Assembly: GCA_003978185.1 (NCBI GenBank)
Contig: QOAH01000049.1
Span: 1-12,508 of the forward strand
Length of the DNA stretch: 12,508 nt
Source of the DNA: Candidatus Thioglobus sp.
GTDB taxonomy: Bacteria; Pseudomonadota; Gammaproteobacteria; PS1; Thioglobaceae
Reading direction: 5' to 3'
Part shown: piece after piece, positions 5,736 through 12,508 of the stretch
Numbering within the stretch: the stretch's first letter is position 1
Layout: every line of letters starts with the position of its first letter
Program-made: the position numbers and the translations under genes
Notes under the pieces: generated by a model
Told to the model about the DNA's origin: nothing
Database searches by the model: none
What the model saw: only the letters and a program-made list of their open reading frames with translations

Positions 5736-6335
5736 TTAACCTTGCCAAGGCGGTGCAAGATCGTGATCCACGTCTAAATGGTCGAGTATTCTAGCCACAA
5801 CAAAATTAACCAAATCATCAATGCTTTGAGGGTTTTGGTAAAACGCCGGATTGGCATCCATAATCACTACACCCAATCGTGAAAGCTTAAGCATATTCTC
5901 TAGATGAATGGCTGAATACGGGGTTTCTCTGGGCACTAAGATGAGTTTTTTCTGCTCTTTAATCACCACATCGGCAGCGCGATGCATGAGATTGTCTGCT
6001 GATCCATGAGCAATGGCTGAGAGTGTGCTCATGGTGCAAGGGCATATGACCATTGCGCGTGGTGGGTTAGAGCCAGAGGCAACCGGTGCCGTCCATTGAT
6101 TTTTAGAAAATACTTCAATCTGCCCAGTTTTAGCGCCTACATATTGGCTGAGATTTTTTTCAATGACCCTAGTGTCGCTACCTAGGTTTAAATCGGTTTC
6201 CATGGCGATCACGGTGTTGGCTGCTTGTGAAATCATCACATAGATTTTCTCTTGAGATTTAACCAATTCTTTGAGTAAAGTAATGGCGTAGGGCATGCCG
6301 GATGCGCCAGTGAGTGCGATTGCGATTGGTTTCAT
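5736..6335 (-). CDS. ubiX: Flavin prenyltransferase UbiX
   Basis: The 199-residue protein is UbiX, which transfers a dimethylallyl group to reduced FMN to make the prenylated flavin cofactor used by the decarboxylase UbiD in ubiquinone synthesis. Visible family features are the flavin-binding start IALTGASGMPYA (6-17), the loop VASGSN (85-90), CPCTMSTLSAIAHGSADNL (98-116), the segment LVPRETPYSAIHLENMLKLS (133-152) with Arg136-Glu137, and DANPAFYQNPQSIDDLVNF (160-178). E. coli UbiX has 189 residues. It is cytosolic. The ATG overlaps the stop codon of mpl by four bases (ATGA), so it is translated as the last gene of the msrB-mpl-ubiX operon. UbiD is not in the window. Confidence 0.96.
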   Translation of the reverse strand: MKPIAIALTGASGMPYAITLLKELVKSQEKIYVMISQAANTVIAMETDLNLGSDTRVIEKNLSQYVGAKTGQIEVFSKNQWTAPVASGSNPPRAMVICPCTMSTLSAIAHGSADNLMHRAADVVIKEQKKLILVPRETPYSAIHLENMLKLSRLGVVIMDANPAFYQNPQSIDDLVNFVVARILDHLDVDHDLAPPWQG

Positions 6336-7630
6336 AGGTTGTTAATTATTTTGGTAAAAATATCATCAAAGCTACCGTTAGACATGACCACAAGGTGACC
6401 TTGGTTAATTTGACTAAGTTTGGCAACCATAGCATCAACTGAATTAAACAAGTTGTCGTTATCGAATAATGCTTCAATATTCCAATCAATGTTCTCAGGT
6501 TTTAGCACCAACACTTGGTCAGCATCTTTAAGCGAATCAACTAAGCTTTGCTGGTGAATGCCCGATTTCATGGTGTTAGATCTAAGCTCTACAATGGCGA
6601 CAATGGTGTCGTTTCCGACTTTGGCGCGTAAGCCCGATAGTGTGGTTTTGATTGCTGTTGGATGATGAGCAAAGTCATCATAAAGGGTGATTTTGTCAGT
6701 TTTATGTTTGATCTCTAGGCGACGTTTCACCCCTTTAAACTGATTCAGCGCTTCGCAAGCGATATCAAAAGGCACGCCAATATGATGCGCAGCATAAATG
6801 GCACCTAAGCCATTTTGCTTATTGTGTTCACCGAGTAAATTCCAGTTTACGCTAGCACCTTCGATGTCAAAACTGGTGCCTGTGTCGGTTGTCTTTAGTT
6901 GCTGAGCAGGTAAGGTCTGCTCAGAAGACCATAAGCCTTGCTCAAGCACTTCATCAATGGCTTGTGTATTTTGTGGGTGAATAATTAGGCCATCACTGGG
7001 TACAGTACGAACCAGGTGGTGGAATTGTTTTTGGATATCTTTGAGAGAATCAAAAATATCGGCGTGGTCAAATTCAAGATTATTGATCACCAAAGTTTTT
7101 GGGTGATAATGCACAAACTTTGAGCGCTTATCAAAAAAAGCGGTGTCGTATTCATCGGCTTCAATCACAAAGAAGTTTGAACCAGTCAGGCGTGATGACA
7201 CGCCAAAATCTTCAACCACACCACCAATCAAAAAGCTGGGATTGTAGCCCGCATACTCCAAGATGCAGGCGAGCATACTCGCCGCGGTGGTTTTGCCATG
7301 AGTACCTGACACAGCCAACACCCACTTATCACGCAGGACGTTTTCACTTAACCATTGTGCACCTGAGGTATAAGCATATTGCTTAGTTAAAATTTCTTCA
7401 ACACATTCATTGCCACGCGATAGCGCATTACCAATAATAAAGATATCAGCTTTGGGCATGTCAGCCAGGTCATAGCCATGAGTGTAGTCAATATTTTGTT
7501 CATCTAATTGTGTGCTCATGGGCGGATACACGCCTTGATCTTGGCCAGTGACTTTGTGGCCGAGTTGTTTGGCAATCAATGCCAGTGAACCCATGAATGT
7601 ACCAGCAATACCTAAGATGTGTATGTGCAT
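6332..7630 (-). CDS. mpl: UDP-N-acetylmuramate:L-Ala-gamma-D-Glu-meso-DAP ligase Mpl
   Basis: Mpl attaches the tripeptide L-Ala-gamma-D-Glu-meso-DAP, recovered from old cell wall, directly to UDP-MurNAc, so wall peptide is recycled. The 432-residue protein has the three Mur ligase domains: an N-terminal UDP-binding part starting MHIHILGIAGTFMGSLALIA, a central ATPase with P-loop SGTHGKTT (108-115), EADEYDTAFFDKRSKFVHY (157-175) and NNLEFDHADIFD (183-194), and a C-terminal domain beginning after GEHNKQN (267-273) with VKRRLE (301-306) and YDDFAHHPTA (317-326). The tripeptide ligase is told apart from MurC by ILGIAGTFMG, YPPMST and FDKRSKFVHY, which match E. coli Mpl. It is about 25 residues shorter than E. 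coli Mpl (457). It starts 2 bases after msrB ends and overlaps ubiX by 4. Confidence 0.96.
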   Translation of the reverse strand: MHIHILGIAGTFMGSLALIAKQLGHKVTGQDQGVYPPMSTQLDEQNIDYTHGYDLADMPKADIFIIGNALSRGNECVEEILTKQYAYTSGAQWLSENVLRDKWVLAVSGTHGKTTAASMLACILEYAGYNPSFLIGGVVEDFGVSSRLTGSNFFVIEADEYDTAFFDKRSKFVHYHPKTLVINNLEFDHADIFDSLKDIQKQFHHLVRTVPSDGLIIHPQNTQAIDEVLEQGLWSSEQTLPAQQLKTTDTGTSFDIEGASVNWNLLGEHNKQNGLGAIYAAHHIGVPFDIACEALNQFKGVKRRLEIKHKTDKITLYDDFAHHPTAIKTTLSGLRAKVGNDTIVAIVELRSNTMKSGIHQQSLVDSLKDADQVLVLKPENIDWNIEALFDNDNLFNSVDAMVAKLSQINQGHLVVMSNGSFDDIFTKIINNL

Positions 7631-7632
7631 TG

Positions 7633-7998
7633 TTATTTAGCTTGAAATTTTAATGAAGCAGAGTTAATGCAATAACGCTGCCCTGTTGGTGCAGGGCCAT
7701 CAGGAAATACATGACCAAGATGCGCATCGCAGTTTTTACATCTGACTTCTACGCGTGTCATACCATGTGCGTTATCTTCGATTGAAGATACACTATCGGC
7801 CTTAGCAATATCGTAAAAACTGGGCCAGCCAGTGCCAGAATCAAACTTAGTTTCGGATGAAAACAGGACTTGATTACAACAAATACAAGTGTAATTTCCA
7901 TCTTCATGATGATTGACATATTGGCCAGTAAATGGCGCTTCCGTGCCGCACTGTTGGGTGACTTTAAACTGTTCTGGCGTTAATTTAGATAAATCCAT
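7633..7998 (-). CDS. msrB: Peptide-methionine (R)-S-oxide reductase MsrB
   Basis: The 121-residue enzyme reduces the R form of methionine sulfoxide in proteins, repairing oxidative damage. It shows the full MsrB pattern: zinc-binding cysteines Cys38/Cys41 and Cys87/Cys90, [12 protein letters not shown] (52-63), [10 protein letters not shown] (93-102) and the catalytic Cys110 in [12 protein letters not shown]. It has no signal peptide, so it acts in the cytoplasm. Length fits a free-standing MsrB with no MsrA fusion. It is the first gene of msrB-mpl-ubiX, with 2 bases to mpl. No Shine-Dalgarno sequence precedes the ATG; instead a TATAAT lies six bases upstream, so the mRNA may start at the ATG itself. 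A 42-base gap separates it from the divergent cca. Confidence 0.96.
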   Translation of the reverse strand: MDLSKLTPEQFKVTQQCGTEAPFTGQYVNHHEDGNYTCICCNQVLFSSETKFDSGTGWPSFYDIAKADSVSSIEDNAHGMTRVEVRCKNCDAHLGHVFPDGPAPTGQRYCINSASLKFQAK

Positions 7999-8004
7999 TC
8001 GTGT

Positions 8005-8010
8005 ATTATA
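8005..8010 (-). promoter_or_regulatory. -10 box of msrB, possibly leaderless, shared with a cca -10
   Basis: On the minus strand TATAAT ends six bases before the msrB ATG, so a standard start point would fall at the ATG. The same bases on the plus strand read TATTAT (8004-8009), a five-of-six -10 box that could serve cca, with a weak TTAATT (7980-7985) 18 bases upstream. No good -35 box is seen for the msrB direction. Confidence 0.45.
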
Positions 8011-8040
8011 TGGGCATTTAAACCATTCTTCTTCACAACC

Positions 8041-9126
8041 ATGAAAAAGTATTTAGTTGGCGGTGCGGTTCGTGATCGCTTATTAGGCATTAGTGACAAC
8101 AACACCGAAAAAGACTGGGTGGTAGTCGGCTCATCAGTTGCAGAGATGCTAGATTTAGGTTATCGTCAAGTAGGCAAGGAATTCCCTGTCTTTTTGCATC
8201 CAGGTACGCAAGAAGAATATGCACTGGCCAGATTAGAACGCAAAGTTGGTAAAGGCTATAAAGGCTTTGAATTTGATACATCACAACAGGTAACTTTAGA
8301 GCAAGATCTGTCACGCCGTGATCTCACCATTAATGCGATTGCTGAGAAAAATGGGGAATTGTTTGACCCTTTTAATGGCCAAGAAGACTTAAACAATGGC
8401 TTGCTAAAGCATGTGTCTGATGCTTTTAGTGAAGATCCTGTGCGTGTATTACGTGTGGCACGATTTGCCGCACGATTTAAAGTATTTGGCTTTAAAGTGG
8501 CACACTCAACCCATCAACTGATGAAAGACATGGTTGTTTCAGGCGAGGTCGATGCCTTGACGCCTGAGCGTGTCTTTAAAGAGCTTGAAAAGGCACTGTC
8601 TTACGAGACACCTTCGGCGTTTTTTAAGGTGTTGTCAGCTTGTGGCGCCGATGCAAGGGTTTTCCCAATGTTGAGTAGTGATACACACACAATGCATGAG
8701 AATGAATTTGAATTTTTAGATCGGCTAAATACCAATAATCCGGTGATTAGGTTTGCCATTTGGCTGCACAATGAGCGTGTCGATACCATTGAACAATTAT
8801 GTCAGCATATTAAATGCCCGAAAGAATACACACAGCTTGCAACACTAACGAGCCAATGGCGAGTAGTTGCAAGCCAACTAGCGCAGAAAAATACAGAAGC
8901 TGTGCTTGAATTTTTTAACAGAACCGATGCGCTAAGACGCAAAGAGCGTTTTGAGCAGTTACTCGCAATATTTGTTTTGTTGGGTATTGAGGTTGAGCCG
9001 ATAAAGAAACTACGTGATCAGCTTAGTGATATTGATTTCGCTAGTCTTGATAAAAGCAATATTGCCAAGGCAATTCAGAGCAAGAAATTGTCAATTATTG
9101 AGTTATTTTTTGATTCGACAAAGTGA
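8041..9126 (+). CDS. cca: CCA-adding tRNA nucleotidyltransferase lacking the HD domain
   Basis: This enzyme adds or repairs the CCA end of tRNAs from CTP and ATP without a template. The 361-residue protein has the class II head and neck: [13 protein letters not shown] (4-16), the metal site followed by DWVVVG (25-30), [20 protein letters not shown] (44-63), RRDLTINA (92-99) and nucleotide-selecting [16 protein letters not shown] (131-146, Asp132 and Arg135), then [13 protein letters not shown] (174-186). E. coli Cca (412 residues) carries an HD domain after this; here the matching segment reads [11 protein letters not shown] (238-248), the HD pair is HN, and the other metal-binding histidines are absent, so the phosphodiesterase activity should be lacking. 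The usual DxD of the catalytic site reads E23-K-D25. No Shine-Dalgarno sequence precedes the ATG. The 3' end overlaps the opposite gene by 24 bases. Confidence 0.93.
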   Translation: MKKYLVGGAVRDRLLGISDNNTEKDWVVVGSSVAEMLDLGYRQVGKEFPVFLHPGTQEEYALARLERKVGKGYKGFEFDTSQQVTLEQDLSRRDLTINAIAEKNGELFDPFNGQEDLNNGLLKHVSDAFSEDPVRVLRVARFAARFKVFGFKVAHSTHQLMKDMVVSGEVDALTPERVFKELEKALSYETPSAFFKVLSACGADARVFPMLSSDTHTMHENEFEFLDRLNTNNPVIRFAIWLHNERVDTIEQLCQHIKCPKEYTQLATLTSQWRVVASQLAQKNTEAVLEFFNRTDALRRKERFEQLLAIFVLLGIEVEPIKKLRDQLSDIDFASLDKSNIAKAIQSKKLSIIELFFDSTK

Positions 9127-11580
9127 GTCGTATTCACAATATTCACAAGCACCTTTAGTCGGCAGTACCTCGGCACTACCTTGTTGATAGTCTAGGCTGG
9201 TTTGGTCTAATTGTTGTTGCCAAAGTTTGAGCTGTTCGTCCCAATCGGTGCAAGATTTTTGTTTAGTGGTTTTCTTTGGTAGCGAGTCTTTGTCTCTAGC
9301 CAAACCGGTGATACTGATTTTATCTGCTGCTGGTTTGATAAAGGCAATACCATCGGCTGGATTAGTGGTGGCATAAATGGGTAATTGCGGCTCTTTGATT
9401 GGGTCTCCACACCAAGGATTGCTTGGTAAATTACCGGTTTTATAATCAAAGATAATGCGGTCGCCGTTGTCCATTTCATCAACACGATCAAGGCGTGTAC
9501 TAAAGTGCAAGCCAGCAATATTGGCTTCAATGGTTTGCTCGGTGGCAACCACTCTAAAGGCATCACGTTGTTTTTCGGTAGCGATGAATTTATGGATCAA
9601 TTGCTGTAATCGATCGTGCTCGATTTTGGCAAAACCGGAGCGCTGATAACGCTTTAATTCATTGCGGATAGCAGCATCAATTAGCTGATTTAATTTGTCT
9701 TCACTATAGGCTATTAAATCAGCAGAAGATTGTACTTGTTGATAAATAGCTTCCAACACTTTGTGGACTATGTCCCCTTGCTCTGCACGACTAAGGCCAA
9801 GGTGTGGCGCGTCAAAAGTTTTAACATTAAGACGATGGGCAAAGCCCTTAAAGGCACAGGCCATTTGGTCTTTTAAAATACCCACACCACCACTTACTTG
9901 CTTGTCAGCCAAGGGTGTGGCTTGAATATCGCTAATGGTTTCTAATAAGGCGGGCTGGTACTGGTGCTCAGGTGTTTCAATCTCGTTATTAAAAGTCAGT
10001 AGCGGTGATCCATGCTGCTCGCTTTCAAAATGAGTTTTGGCATAAGAGAAATTCACTTGATCAGATAAATTGATTAAGTTATTCAGTGTGTCTTTGGCGT
10101 CTTTGGCAATCAGTTCAAAATTACTATGAGGAATTTGATGTTGCGACGCAATATCATTAGGGATAAAACGTGGCGCATTGAGTGCTGATGGTAAGAAATC
10201 ATCGGTCATTCCGAGCACCCATGCCTCATCAAAATACAGACCTTCTGCTTCTAAACTGCCGAGTATTTGAATCGGTGTTTTGGCAGATTGCGCTTGGAAA
10301 ATCACTTGGGATAACCAGGTATGTAAATCGACAATGGCTTGTGATGCGCCAACTTTATCGGTGATTTGGGCTAATTGATTTAGCCCCAAGCTGGTTTGTT
10401 GGTATTTGTTAAATAATTGGTATTCGACACTAGACAAGGTTCTGTTTGTTGCAAAACCCCAAGTTTGTAGATATGTGTTAAAGTTCAGCAACCACTGGTC
10501 GTGTTTTTGTTGTCCACTAGTGGCTTGTGAGCTAATGTCATTAATCAGCGTTTCTAATAAAGGAGTATTCGCTAGATGTGGGCTAAGTTGGCTTAATTTA
10601 AAGTGTGTTTGTGACCAAGATAAAACTTGATTCACCAATAATGCTCGGCTTGATTGTTCAATTTGGGCGTGAGCAATATAGGGCGAAGTGATAACGGCGT
10701 TAAAAGTCTCGGTACTAATGCGGTTGCTTTGTAGTTGCTGAGATAGCTGTAACACCGATAGTAAATGCCTAATGAATGGGTAGTCAGTTAGTGGTAAACC
10801 CAGAGAAATATTGTAGGCTTTTTGCCCCGTACCAACCAGTACATCGTCAAAGACTTGATCAAAAATTGATTTTATTTGATGGTGTTCACTGTTGAGTTGT
10901 GGGCTGACAATGGCAATGTGTTTTTCTGGGTGTTTGCTATGCAAATGCTTAGCCCAGGTAGCAACATGAAAAATTTCATCAAACGTTGTATTGAAGGTTT
11001 GGTTATTTCTGTGTGTGTTTGGCTGATTTACACTTAAGATTTGATGGCCAATATTAACAAACAAGAGTGATTGTTCGGGTGTGAGTGTTTTAAATCCGTA
11101 AAGATAGGGTTGGTTAATTTCACAATCACGATTTAGGATGAGTCTGGATAGGTCGTTTACATCAAGCACATTAAGCGCAAGTTTGGTTTGTTGATAATCT
11201 AGCATCCAAGTGCTAAATAACTCACAATTTTGATGGTGCGAATCAAGTAATTGAGCATTATTGATTAAGTGTGCATGACAATAATCAATATTTTTTACCA
11301 CTTCATCTAGTAAGCGAGTATCAACTACTTGGCCTAAACGCGTCATGGATTGATTGATGAGCGTTCTAGATTCAATGGCTGAAATAAGGCGTTTGGATGA
11401 GTTGGGACTAATGGCTTTCCAAGTGTGTTGTAGGTATTGCTTCCAAGAGAAAGTCTGAGGTAGCGCTGAGGTGCCACGCTGTAGACCCCAAGTTTTTTTA
11501 AAAGCCAAGACTTGTCGGTTGTTAGCCAGGACGACGCTATCTTGGGCGGTGAGTGACGCTAAATTGGCATTAATCCACAT
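9103..11580 (-). CDS. AddB-like PD-(D/E)XK nuclease with iron-sulfur signature (probable DNA repair protein)
   Basis: The 825-residue protein resembles the AddB-related probable DNA repair family (the TIGR03623 type, from memory). Its C-terminal third is a RecB-type nuclease: [12 protein letters not shown] (602-613, His606), RLDRVD (696-701, Asp698), FDYKTG (711-716, Asp712, Lys714) and QLPIY (732-736). A lone Cys575 before the nuclease and Cys812-x2-Cys815-x5-Cys821 at the end reproduce the arrangement that holds a 4Fe-4S cluster in AddB. The N-terminal two thirds look like a helicase-derived scaffold (for example [20 protein letters not shown], 443-462), but I see no Walker A motif, so it is probably not a motor by itself. 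It starts inside the end of engB (11-base overlap, no clear ribosome binding site), suggesting coupled translation. No AddA- or UvrD-like partner is in the window. Likely cytosolic. Confidence 0.82.
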   Translation of the reverse strand: MWINANLASLTAQDSVVLANNRQVLAFKKTWGLQRGTSALPQTFSWKQYLQHTWKAISPNSSKRLISAIESRTLINQSMTRLGQVVDTRLLDEVVKNIDYCHAHLINNAQLLDSHHQNCELFSTWMLDYQQTKLALNVLDVNDLSRLILNRDCEINQPYLYGFKTLTPEQSLLFVNIGHQILSVNQPNTHRNNQTFNTTFDEIFHVATWAKHLHSKHPEKHIAIVSPQLNSEHHQIKSIFDQVFDDVLVGTGQKAYNISLGLPLTDYPFIRHLLSVLQLSQQLQSNRISTETFNAVITSPYIAHAQIEQSSRALLVNQVLSWSQTHFKLSQLSPHLANTPLLETLINDISSQATSGQQKHDQWLLNFNTYLQTWGFATNRTLSSVEYQLFNKYQQTSLGLNQLAQITDKVGASQAIVDLHTWLSQVIFQAQSAKTPIQILGSLEAEGLYFDEAWVLGMTDDFLPSALNAPRFIPNDIASQHQIPHSNFELIAKDAKDTLNNLINLSDQVNFSYAKTHFESEQHGSPLLTFNNEIETPEHQYQPALLETISDIQATPLADKQVSGGVGILKDQMACAFKGFAHRLNVKTFDAPHLGLSRAEQGDIVHKVLEAIYQQVQSSADLIAYSEDKLNQLIDAAIRNELKRYQRSGFAKIEHDRLQQLIHKFIATEKQRDAFRVVATEQTIEANIAGLHFSTRLDRVDEMDNGDRIIFDYKTGNLPSNPWCGDPIKEPQLPIYATTNPADGIAFIKPAADKISITGLARDKDSLPKKTTKQKSCTDWDEQLKLWQQQLDQTSLDYQQGSAEVLPTKGACEYCEYDSLCRIKK

Positions 11581-12169
11581 AGCCGAAGAAAGTATCGAGT
11601 CGACTCCAAATTGTCTCTAGGCCTTGTTTTTTTAAACTAGAAAAAAGCTGAACCTCTACATAAGGATGTGGTTCAATAGCGCGCCTGACTTTGAGTAGTG
11701 CATTGCTCGCTGCACCTTTTTTAAGTTTGTCTGATTTGGTTAGTAAAATTTGTGTGGGTAGGTTGATGCTGACGCACCAGTCCAACATCATTTGGTCAAA
11801 TTTTGTGAGTGGACGACGTGCATCCATCACCAAGACAGCACCTGCTAAGCAACGACGTTTTTCAAAATATTCACTCATGTCAATGTGCCATTGCCGTTTA
11901 ATGCGTTCAGGCACTTTGGCGTAACCATAGCCTGGTAAATCAACCAAACGACGATTTTCATCCAATTCGAAAAATACCAAATGTTGTGTTCTGCCAGGCG
12001 TGCGTGATACTTTGGCTAATTTATTTTGTAAAGTTAGCGTGTTGATAGCACTTGATTTTCCAGCGTTAGAACGTCCGGCAAAAATTACTTCATAGCCTTG
12101 ATCTTCTGGGCAGTTTTTAAGAGATGGACAAGAAAGTACAAATTTAGCTTGATGATAGGTAGTGCTCAT
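11570..12169 (-). CDS. engB: Ribosome biogenesis GTPase EngB (YihA/YsxC)
   Basis: The 199-residue protein is the circularly normal TrmE-Era-type GTPase EngB (YihA in E. coli), needed for late assembly of the large ribosomal subunit. The GTPase motifs are in order: G1 GRSNAGKS (32-39), G2 with RTPGRTQ (56-62), G3 DLPGYG (77-82), G4 TKSD (144-147) and G5 SSLK (177-180). The N-terminus [18 protein letters not shown] matches relatives, which supports the ATG chosen although no Shine-Dalgarno sequence is visible before it. It is the first gene of a two-gene unit with the AddB-like nuclease and is divergent from a cytochrome c gene. In pseudomonads engB also lies beside c-type cytochrome genes, so the neighbourhood looks conserved. 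Confidence 0.96.
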   Translation of the reverse strand: MSTTYHQAKFVLSCPSLKNCPEDQGYEVIFAGRSNAGKSSAINTLTLQNKLAKVSRTPGRTQHLVFFELDENRRLVDLPGYGYAKVPERIKRQWHIDMSEYFEKRRCLAGAVLVMDARRPLTKFDQMMLDWCVSINLPTQILLTKSDKLKKGAASNALLKVRRAIEPHPYVEVQLFSSLKKQGLETIWSRLDTFFGYVD

Positions 12170-12205
12170 GAGGGTTATTTGGATATGTTTAAAATTACGG
12201 TGTTT

Positions 12206-12234
12206 ATTCTACCGTGAAAAATCTTGTAAGTAAA
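12206..12234 (-). promoter_or_regulatory. Candidate engB promoter
   Basis: On the minus strand TTTACT (12234-12229, four of six matches to the -35 consensus) and TAGAAT (12211-12206, five of six to the -10) are spaced by 17 bases. The leader would be about 30 bases long. An inverted repeat ACGGT (12197-12201) / ACCGT (12211-12215) overlaps the -10 region. Confidence 0.5.
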
Positions 12235-12241
12235 TTAGCTT

Positions 12242-12260
12242 AGCCACTTAACAAGTGGCT
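12242..12260. repeat. Perfect dyad between the divergent engB and cytochrome promoters
   Basis: AGCCACTT (12242-12249) and AAGTGGCT (12253-12260) are exact inverted copies around AAC. No T run follows on either strand and no gene reads into it from upstream, so it is not a terminator. It lies upstream of both candidate promoters and is a plausible binding site for a dimeric regulator. The regulator is unknown. Confidence 0.5.
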
Positions 12261-12309
12261 TGATAGTTGGAAAAAAACTACAGAATGTTCTCTTTTTGAA
12301 AAAAACAGG

Positions 12310-12315
12310 TATAAT
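12310..12315 (+). promoter_or_regulatory. -10 box of the cytochrome c gene
   Basis: A perfect TATAAT lies 69 bases before the cytochrome ATG. The -35 region is poor; the best match is TTCTCT (12288-12293, spacer 16, three of six), which would fit a promoter needing an activator. The leader of about 60 bases includes a small stem, ATTATC (12334-12339) with GATAAT (12350-12355). Confidence 0.55.
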
Positions 12316-12384
12316 ACAAGTTCGTGGTATTTTATTATCATTCGTTTAAGATAATTTATTAGTTTTAAAAAAAAGGAGAAAGTA

Positions 12385-12508
12385 ATGAAAAAGATTTTAT
12401 TAGTGGCAGCAACAGTTGCATTATCAATTGGTTCAGTTCAAGCAAACCCATACATGGCATTAGGTTGTGTTGGTTGTCATGGCGTTAACGGTGCAGGTGC
12501 AAGTGCTC
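12385..12508 (+). CDS. Exported class I-type cytochrome c (5' end only)
   Basis: The visible 41 residues begin MKKILLVAATVALSIGSVQA, a signal peptide with probable cleavage after Ala20, followed by NPYMALGCVGCHGVNGAGAS. The haem attachment motif is CVGCH (Cys28, Cys31, His32), so the mature protein should be periplasmic and carry covalent haem. The gene continues past the window, so the sixth haem ligand, any second haem site and the subfamily cannot be seen. A cytochrome c4-like electron carrier is plausible because c4 genes lie near engB in pseudomonads, but a small c553 type or a flavocytochrome c subunit is possible. A strong AAGGAG site precedes the ATG. Expression may be regulated through the dyad at 12242-12260. 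Confidence 0.88.
   Translation, partial: MKKILLVAATVALSIGSVQANPYMALGCVGCHGVNGAGASA

Noticed and set aside
7099..7386. Plus-strand open frame of 95 codons inside mpl.
   Set aside because: It is the antisense of a strongly conserved Mpl region (the P-loop and EADEYD segments), has low-complexity composition and no ribosome binding site or recognisable domain.
9132..9181. Short repeats: two ATTCACAA copies and the near-tandem GGCAGTACCTC / GGCACTACCTT.
   Set aside because: The first encodes the CEYCEY part of the iron-sulfur motif and the second encodes ordinary residues; both are explained by coding and are too short to be an array.
9207..9566. Minus-strand open frame of 119 codons within the nuclease gene.
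   Set aside because: It is an out-of-frame reading of the catalytic nuclease region (RLDRVD to the C-terminal part), whose main frame is clearly under protein constraint.
12260..12264. TTGAT resembling half of an FNR/ANR site before the cytochrome gene.
   Set aside because: The expected second half ATCAA is absent at the right spacing, and one five-base match is expected by chance in AT-rich DNA.
1..12508. CRISPR arrays, tRNA or rRNA genes, insertion sequences, phage or toxin-antitoxin genes.
   Set aside because: Reading both strands I saw no regularly spaced repeats, cloverleaf-like genes, transposase motifs or terminal inverted repeats flanking any gene.

Overview
The window reads as ordinary chromosome of an AT-rich gammaproteobacterium. 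The RpoA, S4, Mpl, UbiX, Cca and EngB sequences are all clearly gammaproteobacterial in type. Low GC, a periplasmic c-type cytochrome beside engB and a TauE-type exporter would fit a marine sulfur-oxidising lineage such as the SUP05/Thioglobus/Bathymodiolus-symbiont group. That placement is inference from general familiarity and was not tested.

Layout. (1) 1-3448, plus strand: end of the spc operon (secY 3' end, rpmJ), then the alpha operon rpsM-rpsK-rpsD-rpoA-rplQ with rpsU added at its end, closed by a strong intrinsic terminator. A perfect-consensus sigma70 promoter drives rpsM. (2) 3449-3920: yqeY, apparently a separate transcription unit with a -10 box only 6 bases before its ATG. (3) 3921-4204: a gene-free spacer with three inverted repeats and a promoter. 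(4) 4205-5706: a two-gene unit, a secreted DUF3530-type alpha/beta hydrolase overlapping a TauE/SafE membrane exporter. (5) 5736-7998, minus strand: a tightly packed msrB-mpl-ubiX operon (methionine sulfoxide repair, murein peptide recycling, flavin prenylation for ubiquinone synthesis). (6) 8041-9126, plus strand: a short cca gene divergent from msrB. (7) 9103-12169, minus strand: engB followed by an AddB-like PD-(D/E)XK nuclease with an iron-sulfur cysteine signature; its end overlaps the end of cca. (8) 12170-12508: a divergent regulatory spacer, then the start of an exported c-type cytochrome gene that runs off the window.

How the genes work together. Most of the window is growth machinery: ribosome, RNA polymerase alpha, protein export, ribosome assembly GTPase and tRNA 3' end maturation. 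Envelope and redox functions are interspersed. I saw no transposase, CRISPR array, tRNA, rRNA, phage or toxin-antitoxin gene, and no convincing new multi-gene defence or metabolic system. The items most worth a second look are regulatory or small molecular oddities: the consensus promoter before rpsM, the possible leaderless starts of yqeY and msrB, rpsU in the alpha operon, a Cca without its HD domain, and an AddB-like nuclease with no helicase partner in view.
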